This document shows, piece by piece, positions 1 to 6,190 of a stretch of 6,190 bases of DNA (positions are counted from its first letter, which is position 1; every line of letters begins with the position of its first letter). Source of the DNA: Clostridiales bacterium (GTDB lineage Bacteria; Bacillota; Clostridia; Oscillospirales; Butyricicoccaceae); assembly GCA_019420045.1 (NCBI GenBank), contig JAHZHY010000132.1, positions 1 to 6,190 of the forward strand, given 5' to 3'. A model generated the notes under the pieces. That model was not told the DNA's origin, searched no databases, and saw only the letters and a list, made by a program, of their open reading frames with translations. Position numbers and translations under genes: made by a program.

Positions 1-19
1 GCGCCACGCTCTGGGATAA
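1..19 (+). CDS. possible 3' end of an upstream gene (partial, unidentified)
   Basis: In the frame beginning at base 2 the sequence reads Arg-His-Ala-Leu-Gly and then two consecutive stops, TAA (17-19) and TAG (20-22). A GC hairpin that looks like a terminator begins 13 bases after the second stop. Tandem stops followed by a hairpin fit the tail of a gene entering from the left on the + strand. Five codons are too few to identify a product or to prove coding. This is inferred from context only, and the stretch could equally be non-coding. Confidence 0.3.
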
Positions 20-35
20 TAGGATATTTTGTTTT

Positions 36-75
36 GCCCCCGCCGGGAAAACCCGGCGGGGGCTGTTGCTGCTTT
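36..75 (+). terminator. strong GC hairpin, probable intrinsic terminator of the upstream gene
   Basis: Bases 36-47 pair perfectly with 52-63, giving a 12-bp stem of almost only G-C pairs closed by an AAAA loop. The 3' flank (64-75) is only moderately T-rich (7 T of 12), while the 5' flank is T-rich (TTTTGTTTT, 27-35). The U-tract on the + strand is therefore weaker than in a textbook terminator. On the - strand the hairpin would be followed by A's, so it would not terminate there. Its place between probable stop codons and a promoter-like -10 supports a boundary between two transcription units. Confidence 0.6.
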
Positions 76-95
76 CCCCCTGAAAGTGATATAAT
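66..95 (+). promoter_or_regulatory. candidate addB promoter with extended -10
   Basis: TATAAT at 90-95 matches the sigma-A -10 consensus at all six bases. It is preceded by TG and one base (87-89), which makes an extended -10 (TGATATAAT). The best -35 candidate is TTGCTG at 66-71 with an 18-base spacer. It matches the consensus only in TTG, but an extended -10 can compensate. Transcription would start near base 102, just after the terminator-like hairpin and about 130 bases before the addB start codon. No mapped start is available, so this is a sequence prediction. Confidence 0.6.
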
Positions 96-116
96 AACCG
101 CAAAACGGTTATTATA
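90..116. promoter_or_regulatory. perfect 11-bp inverted repeat over the -10, candidate operator
   Basis: Bases 90-100 (TATAATAACCG) are exactly inverted at 106-116 around a five-base centre, CAAAA. The left arm contains the whole -10 hexamer and the right arm extends past the predicted start at about 102. A repressor bound here would block RNA polymerase directly. Because the -10 lies in the repeat, a TATAAT also faces the - strand (116-111), though with no good -35. It does not look like the Firmicute LexA box (CGAAC-N4-GTTCG), and I cannot name a regulator. If transcripts enter from upstream it would instead form an RNA hairpin, with TTTTT at 121-125 making a weak second terminator. Confidence 0.5.
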
Positions 117-127
117 CAGATTTTTGC

Positions 128-169
128 GGCCGTTTTCTCGTCCCTTGCGGGACAATCGAAAACACGGCC
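128..169 (+). promoter_or_regulatory. leader RNA hairpin upstream of addB
   Basis: One long imperfect stem-loop can be drawn. GGCC 128-131 pairs with 166-169, GTTTTC 132-137 pairs with GAAAAC 158-163 (AC 164-165 bulged), and GTCCC 140-144 pairs with GGGAC 149-153. The loop is TTGC (145-148), and there is a 2x4 internal loop (138-139 / 154-157). That makes 15 base pairs, all Watson-Crick. No T-run follows it, so it is not a simple terminator. It lies in the predicted untranslated leader of addB. I do not recognise it as any known riboswitch or T-box, and its function is unknown. Confidence 0.5.
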
Positions 170-172
170 AAT

Positions 173-200
173 ATACCATGCCGCATTGGCGTCATGGTAT
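173..200 (+). promoter_or_regulatory. second leader hairpin, 8-bp stem
   Basis: ATACCATG (173-180) pairs perfectly with CATGGTAT (193-200) around a 12-base loop. It begins four bases after the preceding hairpin and ends 18 bases before the ribosome binding site. GCCAAT (167-172) can instead pair with ATTGGC (185-190), which would compete with both this stem and the base of the previous one. The structure is visible in the sequence, but any role in controlling addB is inference. Confidence 0.4.
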
Positions 201-218
201 CAGATTGCCTATCTCTTT

Positions 219-226
219 GGGGGAGG
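219..226 (+). promoter_or_regulatory. addB ribosome binding site
   Basis: GGGGGAGG is a strong Shine-Dalgarno sequence ending eight bases before ATG 235. It decides the addB start. The in-frame ATG at 178 has no such site and lies inside the leader hairpin region, and the out-of-frame ATG at 230 is too close and reads only three codons before TGA. Confidence 0.85.
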
Positions 227-234
227 TTTATGAT

Positions 235-3200
235 ATGGTGACCATTTACACCGGCCGGGCGGGGTGCGGCAAAACCGAGGCCCTGCTTTCTGCCATGGGG
301 GAGGGGGCCGTCTCCGGGCGGCGGCAGCTGTTGATCGTGCCCGAAATGCTCTCCCACGAAAGTGAACGGCGGCTGCTTCAGTCCCAGGGCAATCCCATCG
401 CCCGCTTTGCCGAAGTGCTCACCTTCAAGCGTTTGGCCCAGCGAGTGCTGGGGGAGGGGGGACACCCGCCTGCATTGCTGGACGGCGGCGGCCGGGTGCT
501 GGCCATGCACCGGGCGCTGTCTCTGTGCGGGGATAGCCTGACCCATTTCTCTCTCTCGGCCCGGCCAGAGCTGGCCGGGGGCATGCTGGAACTGGTGAGC
601 GAGCTGAAAAGCTGCCAGGTGGCCCCGGAGGATCTGGCCCAGGCTGCCGAAAGCCTGGGAGAAAGCCGGAGTAAAGTCCGTGACCTTTCCCTCTGTTATG
701 CCGCTTATCAAAGTGTGACGAAGGATTTGCCGCTGGATGACAAAGATCTGCTGACGGCCTGCCGGGAGGCTCTGGTCCCATCGGACTTCGGCCGGGGTTG
801 GGATCTTTATTTTGACGGCTTTTCCGGCATGACCGCCCAGGAGCGGAGCATTGTGGAGGTGCTGCTGGAAAAATGCCATTCCGCCGCTTTTGCCCTGCTT
901 TGGGAAAAAGAAGACCGGCTTTTTTTGGAGCAGGAGAAATTTTTGCAGCGTCTGGCCGGGATCTGCCAAAAAATCAACCGCCCCCTCAAAGTGTGTCCTT
1001 TGCAGCGGAAGGAAGGGGACTTGCCGCCAGCCCTCTCTGTGCTGGAGCGGGATCTCTTTGATTATGCCGCTTCTCCCACGGAAAATGCCTGGCAAGGGGT
1101 AAACATTTACACCCTTTCGGACCCCCAGGAGGAATGCGAATTTGCCGCATCTCTTTGCCGGGGCGCCATGGGAGAGGGGATGCGCTGCCGGAACATGGTG
1201 GTGGCCTGCTCCGATATGGAGACCTATGCCCCGCTGCTGGAAAGCGCCTTTCAGAAATGGCAGGTGCCGTTGTTCCTGGGAGAGAAAAGCGATATCCTGC
1301 AAAAGCCGGTGCTGGCCGCCCAGCAGGGAGCTTTGCTGGCCGCCTGTCAGGGCATGGGCTATGAGGATGTGTTCGCCTATCTGAAAAGCGGCCTGTCTCC
1401 CCTCACCATGGAGGAATGCGACAAGCTGGAAAACTATGTGCTGATGCACAACATCCGGGGCAAACAGTATTTTTCCCCATTCCGGAAAAATCCCGGAGGT
1501 TACGGGGCCAAAGAGGACCCGGGGGCTTTGCTGGAACTGGAACACATCCGGCAGAAGATCGCCCCGGCCTTTGAGAATCTGATAAAGGCCCTGAAAGTGA
1601 GCCGTCAGGGGCCGGACTATGCCCAGGCTCTGGAACGGTTTTTGCAGGAGACCGGCATGGAGCAGGCCCTCTCGGAAAAGGCCCACAGTCTGGAAGAGCA
1701 GGGCCGGGCCAGAGAGAGCGCCGAATACAGCCAGCTCTATGACATTTTGCAGGGGGCTCTCTGCCAGTTTTCCGCCGCCATGAACGGACAGCAGATGGAC
1801 GCTGGGGAATTTTGCCGCCTGTGGCGGCTGATGCTCTCCCAATACCAGGTGGCGGCCATTCCGGTGTCTCTGGACCATGTCCAGGCCGCTTCCTTCGACC
1901 GGCAGAGTTTTGCCGGGGTGGAGTTCCTCATCATCCTGGGGGCCAGGGAAGGGGCTTTGCCACCGGCGGTGGGCGGAGGCAGCCTGCTCACTGAAGAGGA
2001 ACGGGATGGGCTATTGCGGGCCGGGGTGACCCTGACCCAGACCGCCGAAGAGCAGGCCTATGAGGCCCAGAGCCAGATTTACCACGCCTTTGCGGCGCCC
2101 CACAAGCATCTGGCAGTGCTCTGCCCCCAGACCCTTTCCGGAGGCACCGTTTGCCGCCCCTCCTATCTGGTGGAGCGGATGCTTCATCTGCTGCCTGGTC
2201 TGGAAATGAGCCGTCCGTCGGGGGATTTCCGTCTGCTGGCCCCCCGTCCCGCCTGGGAGCTGGCCTGCGCCGCCTGCCAGGGAGAAGGGGACATCTGGGC
2301 CAGAGCCGCTCTTTCCTTGGAAGAAGAGAAGGGAGAAGAGGAGCAGAACCACTTTGAAGCCCTGCGTCGCTATGCCGTTTCTCCCCGCGGGCCCATCCGC
2401 TCCCGGGAGCTGGTGGCCGCCGCCTACGGCAAGCGCATCCGCATCACTGCATCCCGGGCGGAAAAAGTGGCCGCTTGCCGGTTCTCCTATTTCATGGAAT
2501 ACGGCCTTCATGCCAAGGAGCGGAAGCGGGCCACTTTCGGCGCGCCGGAAACCGGCACCTTCCTCCACGAAGTGGTGGAGCGGGCGGTGCGGCTGCTGGA
2601 AGAGGGAGAGGAACAGGAGCCGCGGAAAGCCGCCCTGCGGGCCATCGCCCAGGTGAAGGAAAAGACCCTGCCCCATCTGGAAGAGGAAAGTCCCCGGTTC
2701 CGGGCCATTTTCCGCCGCATCCAGCGGATGGTGGTGTCCATTGTGGAGGATGTGTGGCAGGAGCTGAGCCTGTCCAAATTCCGGCCCATTGCCTTTGAGA
2801 TGGCCTTCGGCCCGGGGGAAGAATACCCGCCCATTCTGCTGGAAGGGGACGGGGTGAGCCTGACCCTCAGCGGCAAGATCGACCGGCTGGACGGCTTTAT
2901 CCAGGACGGCACTTTGTATGTAAAAGTGGCCGATTACAAAACCGGCAAAAAGACCTTCCATCTGTCCGACCTGCTCTATGGCATCAATATGCAGATGTTC
3001 GTCTATCTGCTGATGGTGGGCTTCGGCAGAGAAGCGGTGCTGGAAAAGGCCCGGGAGCGCCTGGGAGACGGGGCCCAGCAGATCCAGACCGCCGGAGTGC
3101 TCTATATCCCGGCCAAGACCCCCTATGTGCAGGTGGGTTACGGCGAGGACGGGGAAGGGAAGCTGAGCAAAGAATTGCGGCGCATCGGCATCGTGCTGGA

Positions 3201-3579
3201 CGAAGAGCCGATTTTGCAGGCCATGGAAGACCGGCAGGAGGGGGACTTCCGCTTTTTGCCCGTCAGCGTGAAAAAAGGGGGCGGGCTGAAGAGCACCTCT
3301 TCGGTCACCAGCCGGGAGGGGCTGGAAAAGCTCACCCGAGGGGTGGACCGGCAGCTGCGCCGCCTGTGCGCTCTCATCACCCGAGGGGACATTGAGGCCC
3401 AGCCGCTGGTCACCGGCCCTGGGGCGTCGGTGTGCAATTTCTGCCCCTACAAGGACGCCTGCCACTATGATGAGACCATGGCCAAGGATGCACCCCGGCT
3501 GGCCCGGGTGCTTTCCCAGGAAGAGGTCTACGCCCGTCTCACAGAGGAAGAAGAGGAGGAAACACACCATGGCCGTTGA
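235..3579 (+). CDS. addB: AddB, helicase-exonuclease subunit with Fe-S nuclease domain
   Basis: AddB is the second subunit of the AddAB complex, which unwinds and degrades double-strand DNA ends until it meets a Chi-like hotspot and leaves a 3' tail for RecA. In the family AddB supplies hotspot recognition and the nuclease that cuts one strand, and its helicase fold is not a motor. The 1114 residues are close to the 1166 of B. subtilis AddB. Visible features are Walker A GRAGCGKT at residues 7-14 directly after the start (Cys11 where Ser is common), a conserved helicase-like stretch FLIILGAREGALPP at 564-577 followed by LLTEEER at 584-590, and His778 in GTFLHE. The nuclease core has D883 and D886 in KIDRLD and D900/K902 in DYKTG. 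The four 4Fe-4S ligands fit at C748, C1067, C1070 and C1076 (C-x2-C-x5-C at the end, as in B. subtilis). No active-site residue seems lost. The open frame continues upstream to 34, but that stretch is the leader. It overlaps addA by 11 bases, in the usual addB-addA order. Confidence 0.96.
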   Translation: MVTIYTGRAGCGKTEALLSAMGEGAVSGRRQLLIVPEMLSHESERRLLQSQGNPIARFAEVLTFKRLAQRVLGEGGHPPALLDGGGRVLAMHRALSLCGDSLTHFSLSARPELAGGMLELVSELKSCQVAPEDLAQAAESLGESRSKVRDLSLCYAAYQSVTKDLPLDDKDLLTACREALVPSDFGRGWDLYFDGFSGMTAQERSIVEVLLEKCHSAAFALLWEKEDRLFLEQEKFLQRLAGICQKINRPLKVCPLQRKEGDLPPALSVLERDLFDYAASPTENAWQGVNIYTLSDPQEECEFAASLCRGAMGEGMRCRNMVVACSDMETYAPLLESAFQKWQVPLFLGEKSDILQKPVLAAQQGALLAACQGMGYEDVFAYLKSGLSPLTMEECDKLENYVLMHNIRGKQYFSPFRKNPGGYGAKEDPGALLELEHIRQKIAPAFENLIKALKVSRQGPDYAQALERFLQETGMEQALSEKAHSLEEQGRARESAEYSQLYDILQGALCQFSAAMNGQQMDAGEFCRLWRLMLSQYQVAAIPVSLDHVQAASFDRQSFAGVEFLIILGAREGALPPAVGGGSLLTEEERDGLLRAGVTLTQTAEEQAYEAQSQIYHAFAAPHKHLAVLCPQTLSGGTVCRPSYLVERMLHLLPGLEMSRPSGDFRLLAPRPAWELACAACQGEGDIWARAALSLEEEKGEEEQNHFEALRRYAVSPRGPIRSRELVAAAYGKRIRITASRAEKVAACRFSYFMEYGLHAKERKRATFGAPETGTFLHEVVERAVRLLEEGEEQEPRKAALRAIAQVKEKTLPHLEEESPRFRAIFRRIQRMVVSIVEDVWQELSLSKFRPIAFEMAFGPGEEYPPILLEGDGVSLTLSGKIDRLDGFIQDGTLYVKVADYKTGKKTFHLSDLLYGINMQMFVYLLMVGFGREAVLEKARERLGDGAQQIQTAGVLYIPAKTPYVQVGYGEDGEGKLSKELRRIGIVLDEEPILQAMEDRQEGDFRFLPVSVKKGGGLKSTSSVTSREGLEKLTRGVDRQLRRLCALITRGDIEAQPLVTGPGASVCNFCPYKDACHYDETMAKDAPRLARVLSQEEVYARLTEEEEEETHHGR
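3554..3559 (+). promoter_or_regulatory. addA ribosome binding site inside addB
   Basis: AGGAGG is a perfect Shine-Dalgarno core ending nine bases before ATG 3569. It is read in the addB frame as part of a run of six glutamate codons near the AddB C-terminus, so the same bases encode the acidic tail and recruit ribosomes for addA. This points to coupled translation of the two subunits. Confidence 0.85.
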
Positions 3580-6190
3580 GTTTACCAAAGAACAGCGCCA
3601 GGCCATTGAAAGCCGGGGCGGCAGCCTGATCGTGGCCGCCGCCGCAGGCAGCGGCAAAACGGCGGTGCTGGTGGAGCGGGTGATAAGGCGTCTGCTGGAG
3701 CCGGAAGGGCTGGAATTATCCCAGATGCTCATCGTCACCTTTACCAATGCGGCTGCCATGGAAATGCGCCAGCGCATTGGCAAGCGTCTGCTGGATGAGC
3801 TGGCTTTGCATCCGGCCTCCCGCCGTCTCCGCCGCCAGCTGGCTTTGCTGGGTTCGGCCCCCATCCAGACGGTCCATTCCTTCTGCCTGGGGCTGCTGCG
3901 GCAGAATTTTGCCCTGCTGGGTCTGCCCCCGGCTTTCCGGCTGCTGGAAGAGAGCGAAAGCCGTCTGCTGAAGGAACAGGCCTTGGAGGATACCCTGGAA
4001 GAGTGGTACGAAAGCCAGGGAGAGGACCCGGACTTTCTGGCCGCTTTGGAGAATTTCGCCGAAGAGCGGGGGGACAAGAACCTGGGCCGGGCGGTGCTGC
4101 ATCTGTACGACTCCTTGATGAGCCACCCGGACCCGGAGGGGTTTTTGGATTTTGCCCTGTCCTCCATGGAAAGCCTGGCAAAAGGCGAGCTTACACAGGC
4201 TCCTTTCTGCCAGGAGAGCCTGGCGGAATGCGATGGGTCCATGGCCTTCTGGCAGAACAAGCTGGGAGAGGCTTTGGAGGAGATCGCCTTTTCTCCCGCT
4301 ATCGAGAAGGGCTATGGCCCGGCCTTTTCCGCCTGTCTGGAAGGGGCCAAAGCCATAAGAGAAGGGGCAAAAGAGGGCTGGGATGCCTGTTATCAGGCCC
4401 TGTCCGGCTGGGCAAAGCCCCGGGTGGGAGCGGTGCGGGGCGAGGACAAGGATTTTCTCGACCGGCTGAAAGCCCTGCGGGACGGCTTTTCCCAGGAAGT
4501 GGAGCGGCTGCGGGAAGAGACCTGCTCCCGGCCCCTTTCGGCGGTGCAGCAGGAAGGGGAGCGGTCTTTGCCCATTCTCCGGGGACTGATCCAGTTGGAA
4601 AAGGCTTTCCGGGAGCAGTACCGCCGGTTGAAAGAGCAGCGGGCCGCCCTGGATTTCAGCGACCTGGAACACGGTGCGCTGGCCCTTCTTTATGATAAGG
4701 AAGGGAATGTGACCCCTCTGGCCCGGCAGGTGGCCCAGGGCATCGGGGAGATTCTGGTGGACGAATACCAGGATAGCAACGGGGTGCAGGAAAAGATCTT
4801 TGCCGCCCTCCGGGGAGAGAGCGGGAGCCTGTTTATGGTGGGAGATGTGAAGCAGAGCATCTACCGTTTCCGCCTGGCCGAGCCGGAGATCTTCGTCCAC
4901 AAATATTACAGCTACCAAGACTACGAAAAAGACCCCCAGGGGGCGGAAAAACGGCTGATGCTCAACCGGAATTTCCGCTCCCGACGGGAGGTCCTGTCCC
5001 TGTGCAATTTTATCTTCTCCCGCACCATGAGCCGTTCTTTCGGCGGCGTGGACTACGACAGCCGGGAGGCCCTGTATCCCGGGGCGGAATACCAGGGGAA
5101 TTGTCCCGCCGAAGTGTGGGTGCTGGATATGAAGCGGGAAAAGGAGCCGGGGGAGGAAAGCGGCAAGGCCCTTTATGAAGCTGCTTTCACCGCAAAGCGG
5201 GTGAAGGCCCTTCTGAAGGAGTGCCGGGTGGAGGAAAAAGGGGAGAGCCGCCCGGCAAAGCCGGGAGATGTGGCTATTTTGCTCAGCTCCTTCACCTCCA
5301 AAGCGCCCCTGTATCAGAAGGCCCTGGAAGAGGAGGGGATTCCTTGCGCCGCAGGAGGGGGAGATCTGTTTTCCACTGTGGAGATGGCGGTGATGCGCTC
5401 TTTCCTGGCCATCATCGACAACCCCCGCCAGGACATCCCTCTCATTTCGGTGCTTCGATCGCCTTTGTTCCTCTTTACGCCTGACGAGCTGCTCACCATC
5501 CGGCAAAGCCGCCGGGAGGGGGATTTCTATGACGCTCTGAAGGAGAGCGATCTGCCCCGGGCCAAGGAGTTTATGGCCCTTCTTTACCGGCTGCGCCAGT
5601 ATGCCCCCGATCTGGGGGCCGGGCAGCTTTTGTCCCTGATCTACCAGGAGACCGGGGCGCTGGGCGTGTTCCAGGCCCTGGACGGAGGCAATACCCGGCG
5701 GCGGAATCTGCACCGGCTCTATCAGCTGGGGCTGGAATATGAAAAGACCGGGCGGCGGGGGCTGCTGGGCTTTCTCCGTCAGCTGGAAGAGCGGGCCAAG
5801 GAAGGGGAGCGGGTGCCACCGGAAGGGGGCGATGGTGTGGCGCTGATGAGCATCCACCGCTCCAAGGGGCTGGAATTCCCCATTGTGCTGCTTCCCGATC
5901 TGAGCAAGCGGTACAACACCGATGAGATGCGCCAGAGCCTGGCTATCGACAAAACGCTGGGGGTGGCCTTTTCCCTGCGGGACGAAAAGCTGCGCACCGA
6001 GACGGCCACTCAGATGGAAAACGCCATCTTTGCCAAGGCTCTGCGCCAAAGCCGGGAGGAAGAGGAACGGAAGCTCTATGTGGCTATGACCCGGGCCAGG
6101 GAGAAGCTGGTGCTCATTCTGTCCCTGCCCGATGCCGTCTCGGCCATCCGTCAGTGGGCGTCTGGTGGCTGTGGGCAGCCCGGAGGAACT
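3569..6190 (+). CDS. addA: AddA, ATP-dependent helicase/nuclease subunit A (partial, 3' end missing)
   Basis: AddA is the UvrD/Rep-type (SF1A) motor of AddAB. It moves 3'-5' on DNA and carries a second RecB-type nuclease domain at its C-terminus. The 874 visible codons hold the full set of helicase motifs: Q-motif-like FTKEQRQAI at 5-13, Walker A AAAGSGKT 24-31, motif Ia TFTNAAAMEM 57-66, TVHSFC 101-106, LDFSDLEH 361-368, Walker B VDEYQDSN 397-404, motif III VGDVKQSIYRFR 424-435, motif IV LNRNFRS 465-471, motif V region SIHRSKGLEF 761-770, and motif VI YVAMTRAREK 837-846 with the arginine finger R842. Family members are about 1200 residues (B. subtilis 1232), so roughly 350 residues including the nuclease domain lie beyond the window. 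ATG 3569 is chosen for its AGGAGG site and because the Q-motif follows at once. The last ten codons (from 6161) look wrong for the family and for codon use, and a frameshift near 6158-6163 is possible. Confidence 0.95.
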   Translation, partial: MAVEFTKEQRQAIESRGGSLIVAAAAGSGKTAVLVERVIRRLLEPEGLELSQMLIVTFTNAAAMEMRQRIGKRLLDELALHPASRRLRRQLALLGSAPIQTVHSFCLGLLRQNFALLGLPPAFRLLEESESRLLKEQALEDTLEEWYESQGEDPDFLAALENFAEERGDKNLGRAVLHLYDSLMSHPDPEGFLDFALSSMESLAKGELTQAPFCQESLAECDGSMAFWQNKLGEALEEIAFSPAIEKGYGPAFSACLEGAKAIREGAKEGWDACYQALSGWAKPRVGAVRGEDKDFLDRLKALRDGFSQEVERLREETCSRPLSAVQQEGERSLPILRGLIQLEKAFREQYRRLKEQRAALDFSDLEHGALALLYDKEGNVTPLARQVAQGIGEILVDEYQDSNGVQEKIFAALRGESGSLFMVGDVKQSIYRFRLAEPEIFVHKYYSYQDYEKDPQGAEKRLMLNRNFRSRREVLSLCNFIFSRTMSRSFGGVDYDSREALYPGAEYQGNCPAEVWVLDMKREKEPGEESGKALYEAAFTAKRVKALLKECRVEEKGESRPAKPGDVAILLSSFTSKAPLYQKALEEEGIPCAAGGGDLFSTVEMAVMRSFLAIIDNPRQDIPLISVLRSPLFLFTPDELLTIRQSRREGDFYDALKESDLPRAKEFMALLYRLRQYAPDLGAGQLLSLIYQETGALGVFQALDGGNTRRRNLHRLYQLGLEYEKTGRRGLLGFLRQLEERAKEGERVPPEGGDGVALMSIHRSKGLEFPIVLLPDLSKRYNTDEMRQSLAIDKTLGVAFSLRDEKLRTETATQMENAIFAKALRQSREEEERKLYVAMTRAREKLVLILSLPDAVSAIRQWASGGCGQPGGT

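Noticed and set aside
90..116. SOS (LexA) box in the palindrome at the addB promoter
   Set aside because: The Firmicute consensus CGAAC-N4-GTTCG is not present. The arms read AACCG and CGGTT with a five-base centre.
34..234. In-frame extension of addB upstream to ATG 34, or to ATG 178
   Set aside because: The extension reads through the terminator-like hairpin, the promoter-like -10 and the leader hairpins. Neither ATG has a Shine-Dalgarno site, and family members begin just before the GRAGxGKT Walker A motif, as ATG 235 does.
230..241. Three-codon reading frame ATG ATA TGG TGA overlapping the addB start
   Set aside because: The GGGGGAGG site ends only three bases before this ATG, too close for good initiation, while its spacing to ATG 235 is ideal. 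It is probably chance.
112..1878. 588-codon open frame on the - strand, antisense to addB
   Set aside because: It lies opposite a clear addB. Long antisense frames are expected from strong G/C third-position bias. Its translation is low-complexity (rich in Gly, His, Gln, Pro) and shows no recognisable domain.
2011..4260. 749-codon open frame on the - strand across the addB/addA junction
   Set aside because: It spans two genes of the opposite strand that are both strongly supported by motifs, and it shows no domain or plausible start signal. It is a shadow of codon bias.
3716..6049. 777-codon open frame on the - strand, antisense to addA
   Set aside because: It covers all the helicase motifs of addA in reverse. 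Its composition (many Pro, Gln, His, Leu) is typical of an antisense shadow in GC-rich DNA.
1..6190. CRISPR arrays, tRNA or rRNA genes, insertion sequences and phage attachment sites
   Set aside because: I saw no regularly spaced direct repeats, cloverleaf patterns, transposase motifs or terminal repeats. Apart from the first 234 bases the window is fully occupied by addB and addA.

Overview
The window is GC-rich with strong G/C preference at third codon positions, good Shine-Dalgarno sites and tight gene packing. It carries the addB-addA gene pair of the AddAB (RexAB-type) helicase-nuclease. The AddB protein resembles those of high-GC gut Clostridia of the Oscillospiraceae type (Flavonifractor/Oscillibacter-like). 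That placement rests on sequence style and remembered family features, not on a search.

Layout: positions 1-22 probably hold the last codons and tandem stops of an upstream + strand gene. A 12-bp perfect GC hairpin (36-63) follows, probably a terminator. Next is a promoter-like extended -10 (TGATATAAT, 87-95) whose -10 lies in one arm of a perfect 27-bp inverted repeat (90-116). A leader of roughly 130 nt follows, with a long imperfect hairpin (128-169), a second 8-bp hairpin (173-200) and competing alternative pairings, ending in the ribosome binding site GGGGGAGG. addB (235-3579) is complete at 1114 codons. addA starts at 3569, overlaps the end of addB by 11 bases and runs off the right edge after 874 codons, before its C-terminal nuclease domain.

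Together AddA (motor helicase plus nuclease) and AddB (inactive-helicase-like, recombination hotspot recognition, Fe-S nuclease) resect double-strand DNA ends for RecA-dependent repair. All motifs expected in the visible parts are present, so the coding part looks like an ordinary, functional addBA operon. I found no new protein system. The points that most deserve a second look are the structured 5' region with its palindrome at the promoter, and a change of coding signal to another frame in the last 30 bases, which suggests a frameshift or end-of-sequence error in addA.
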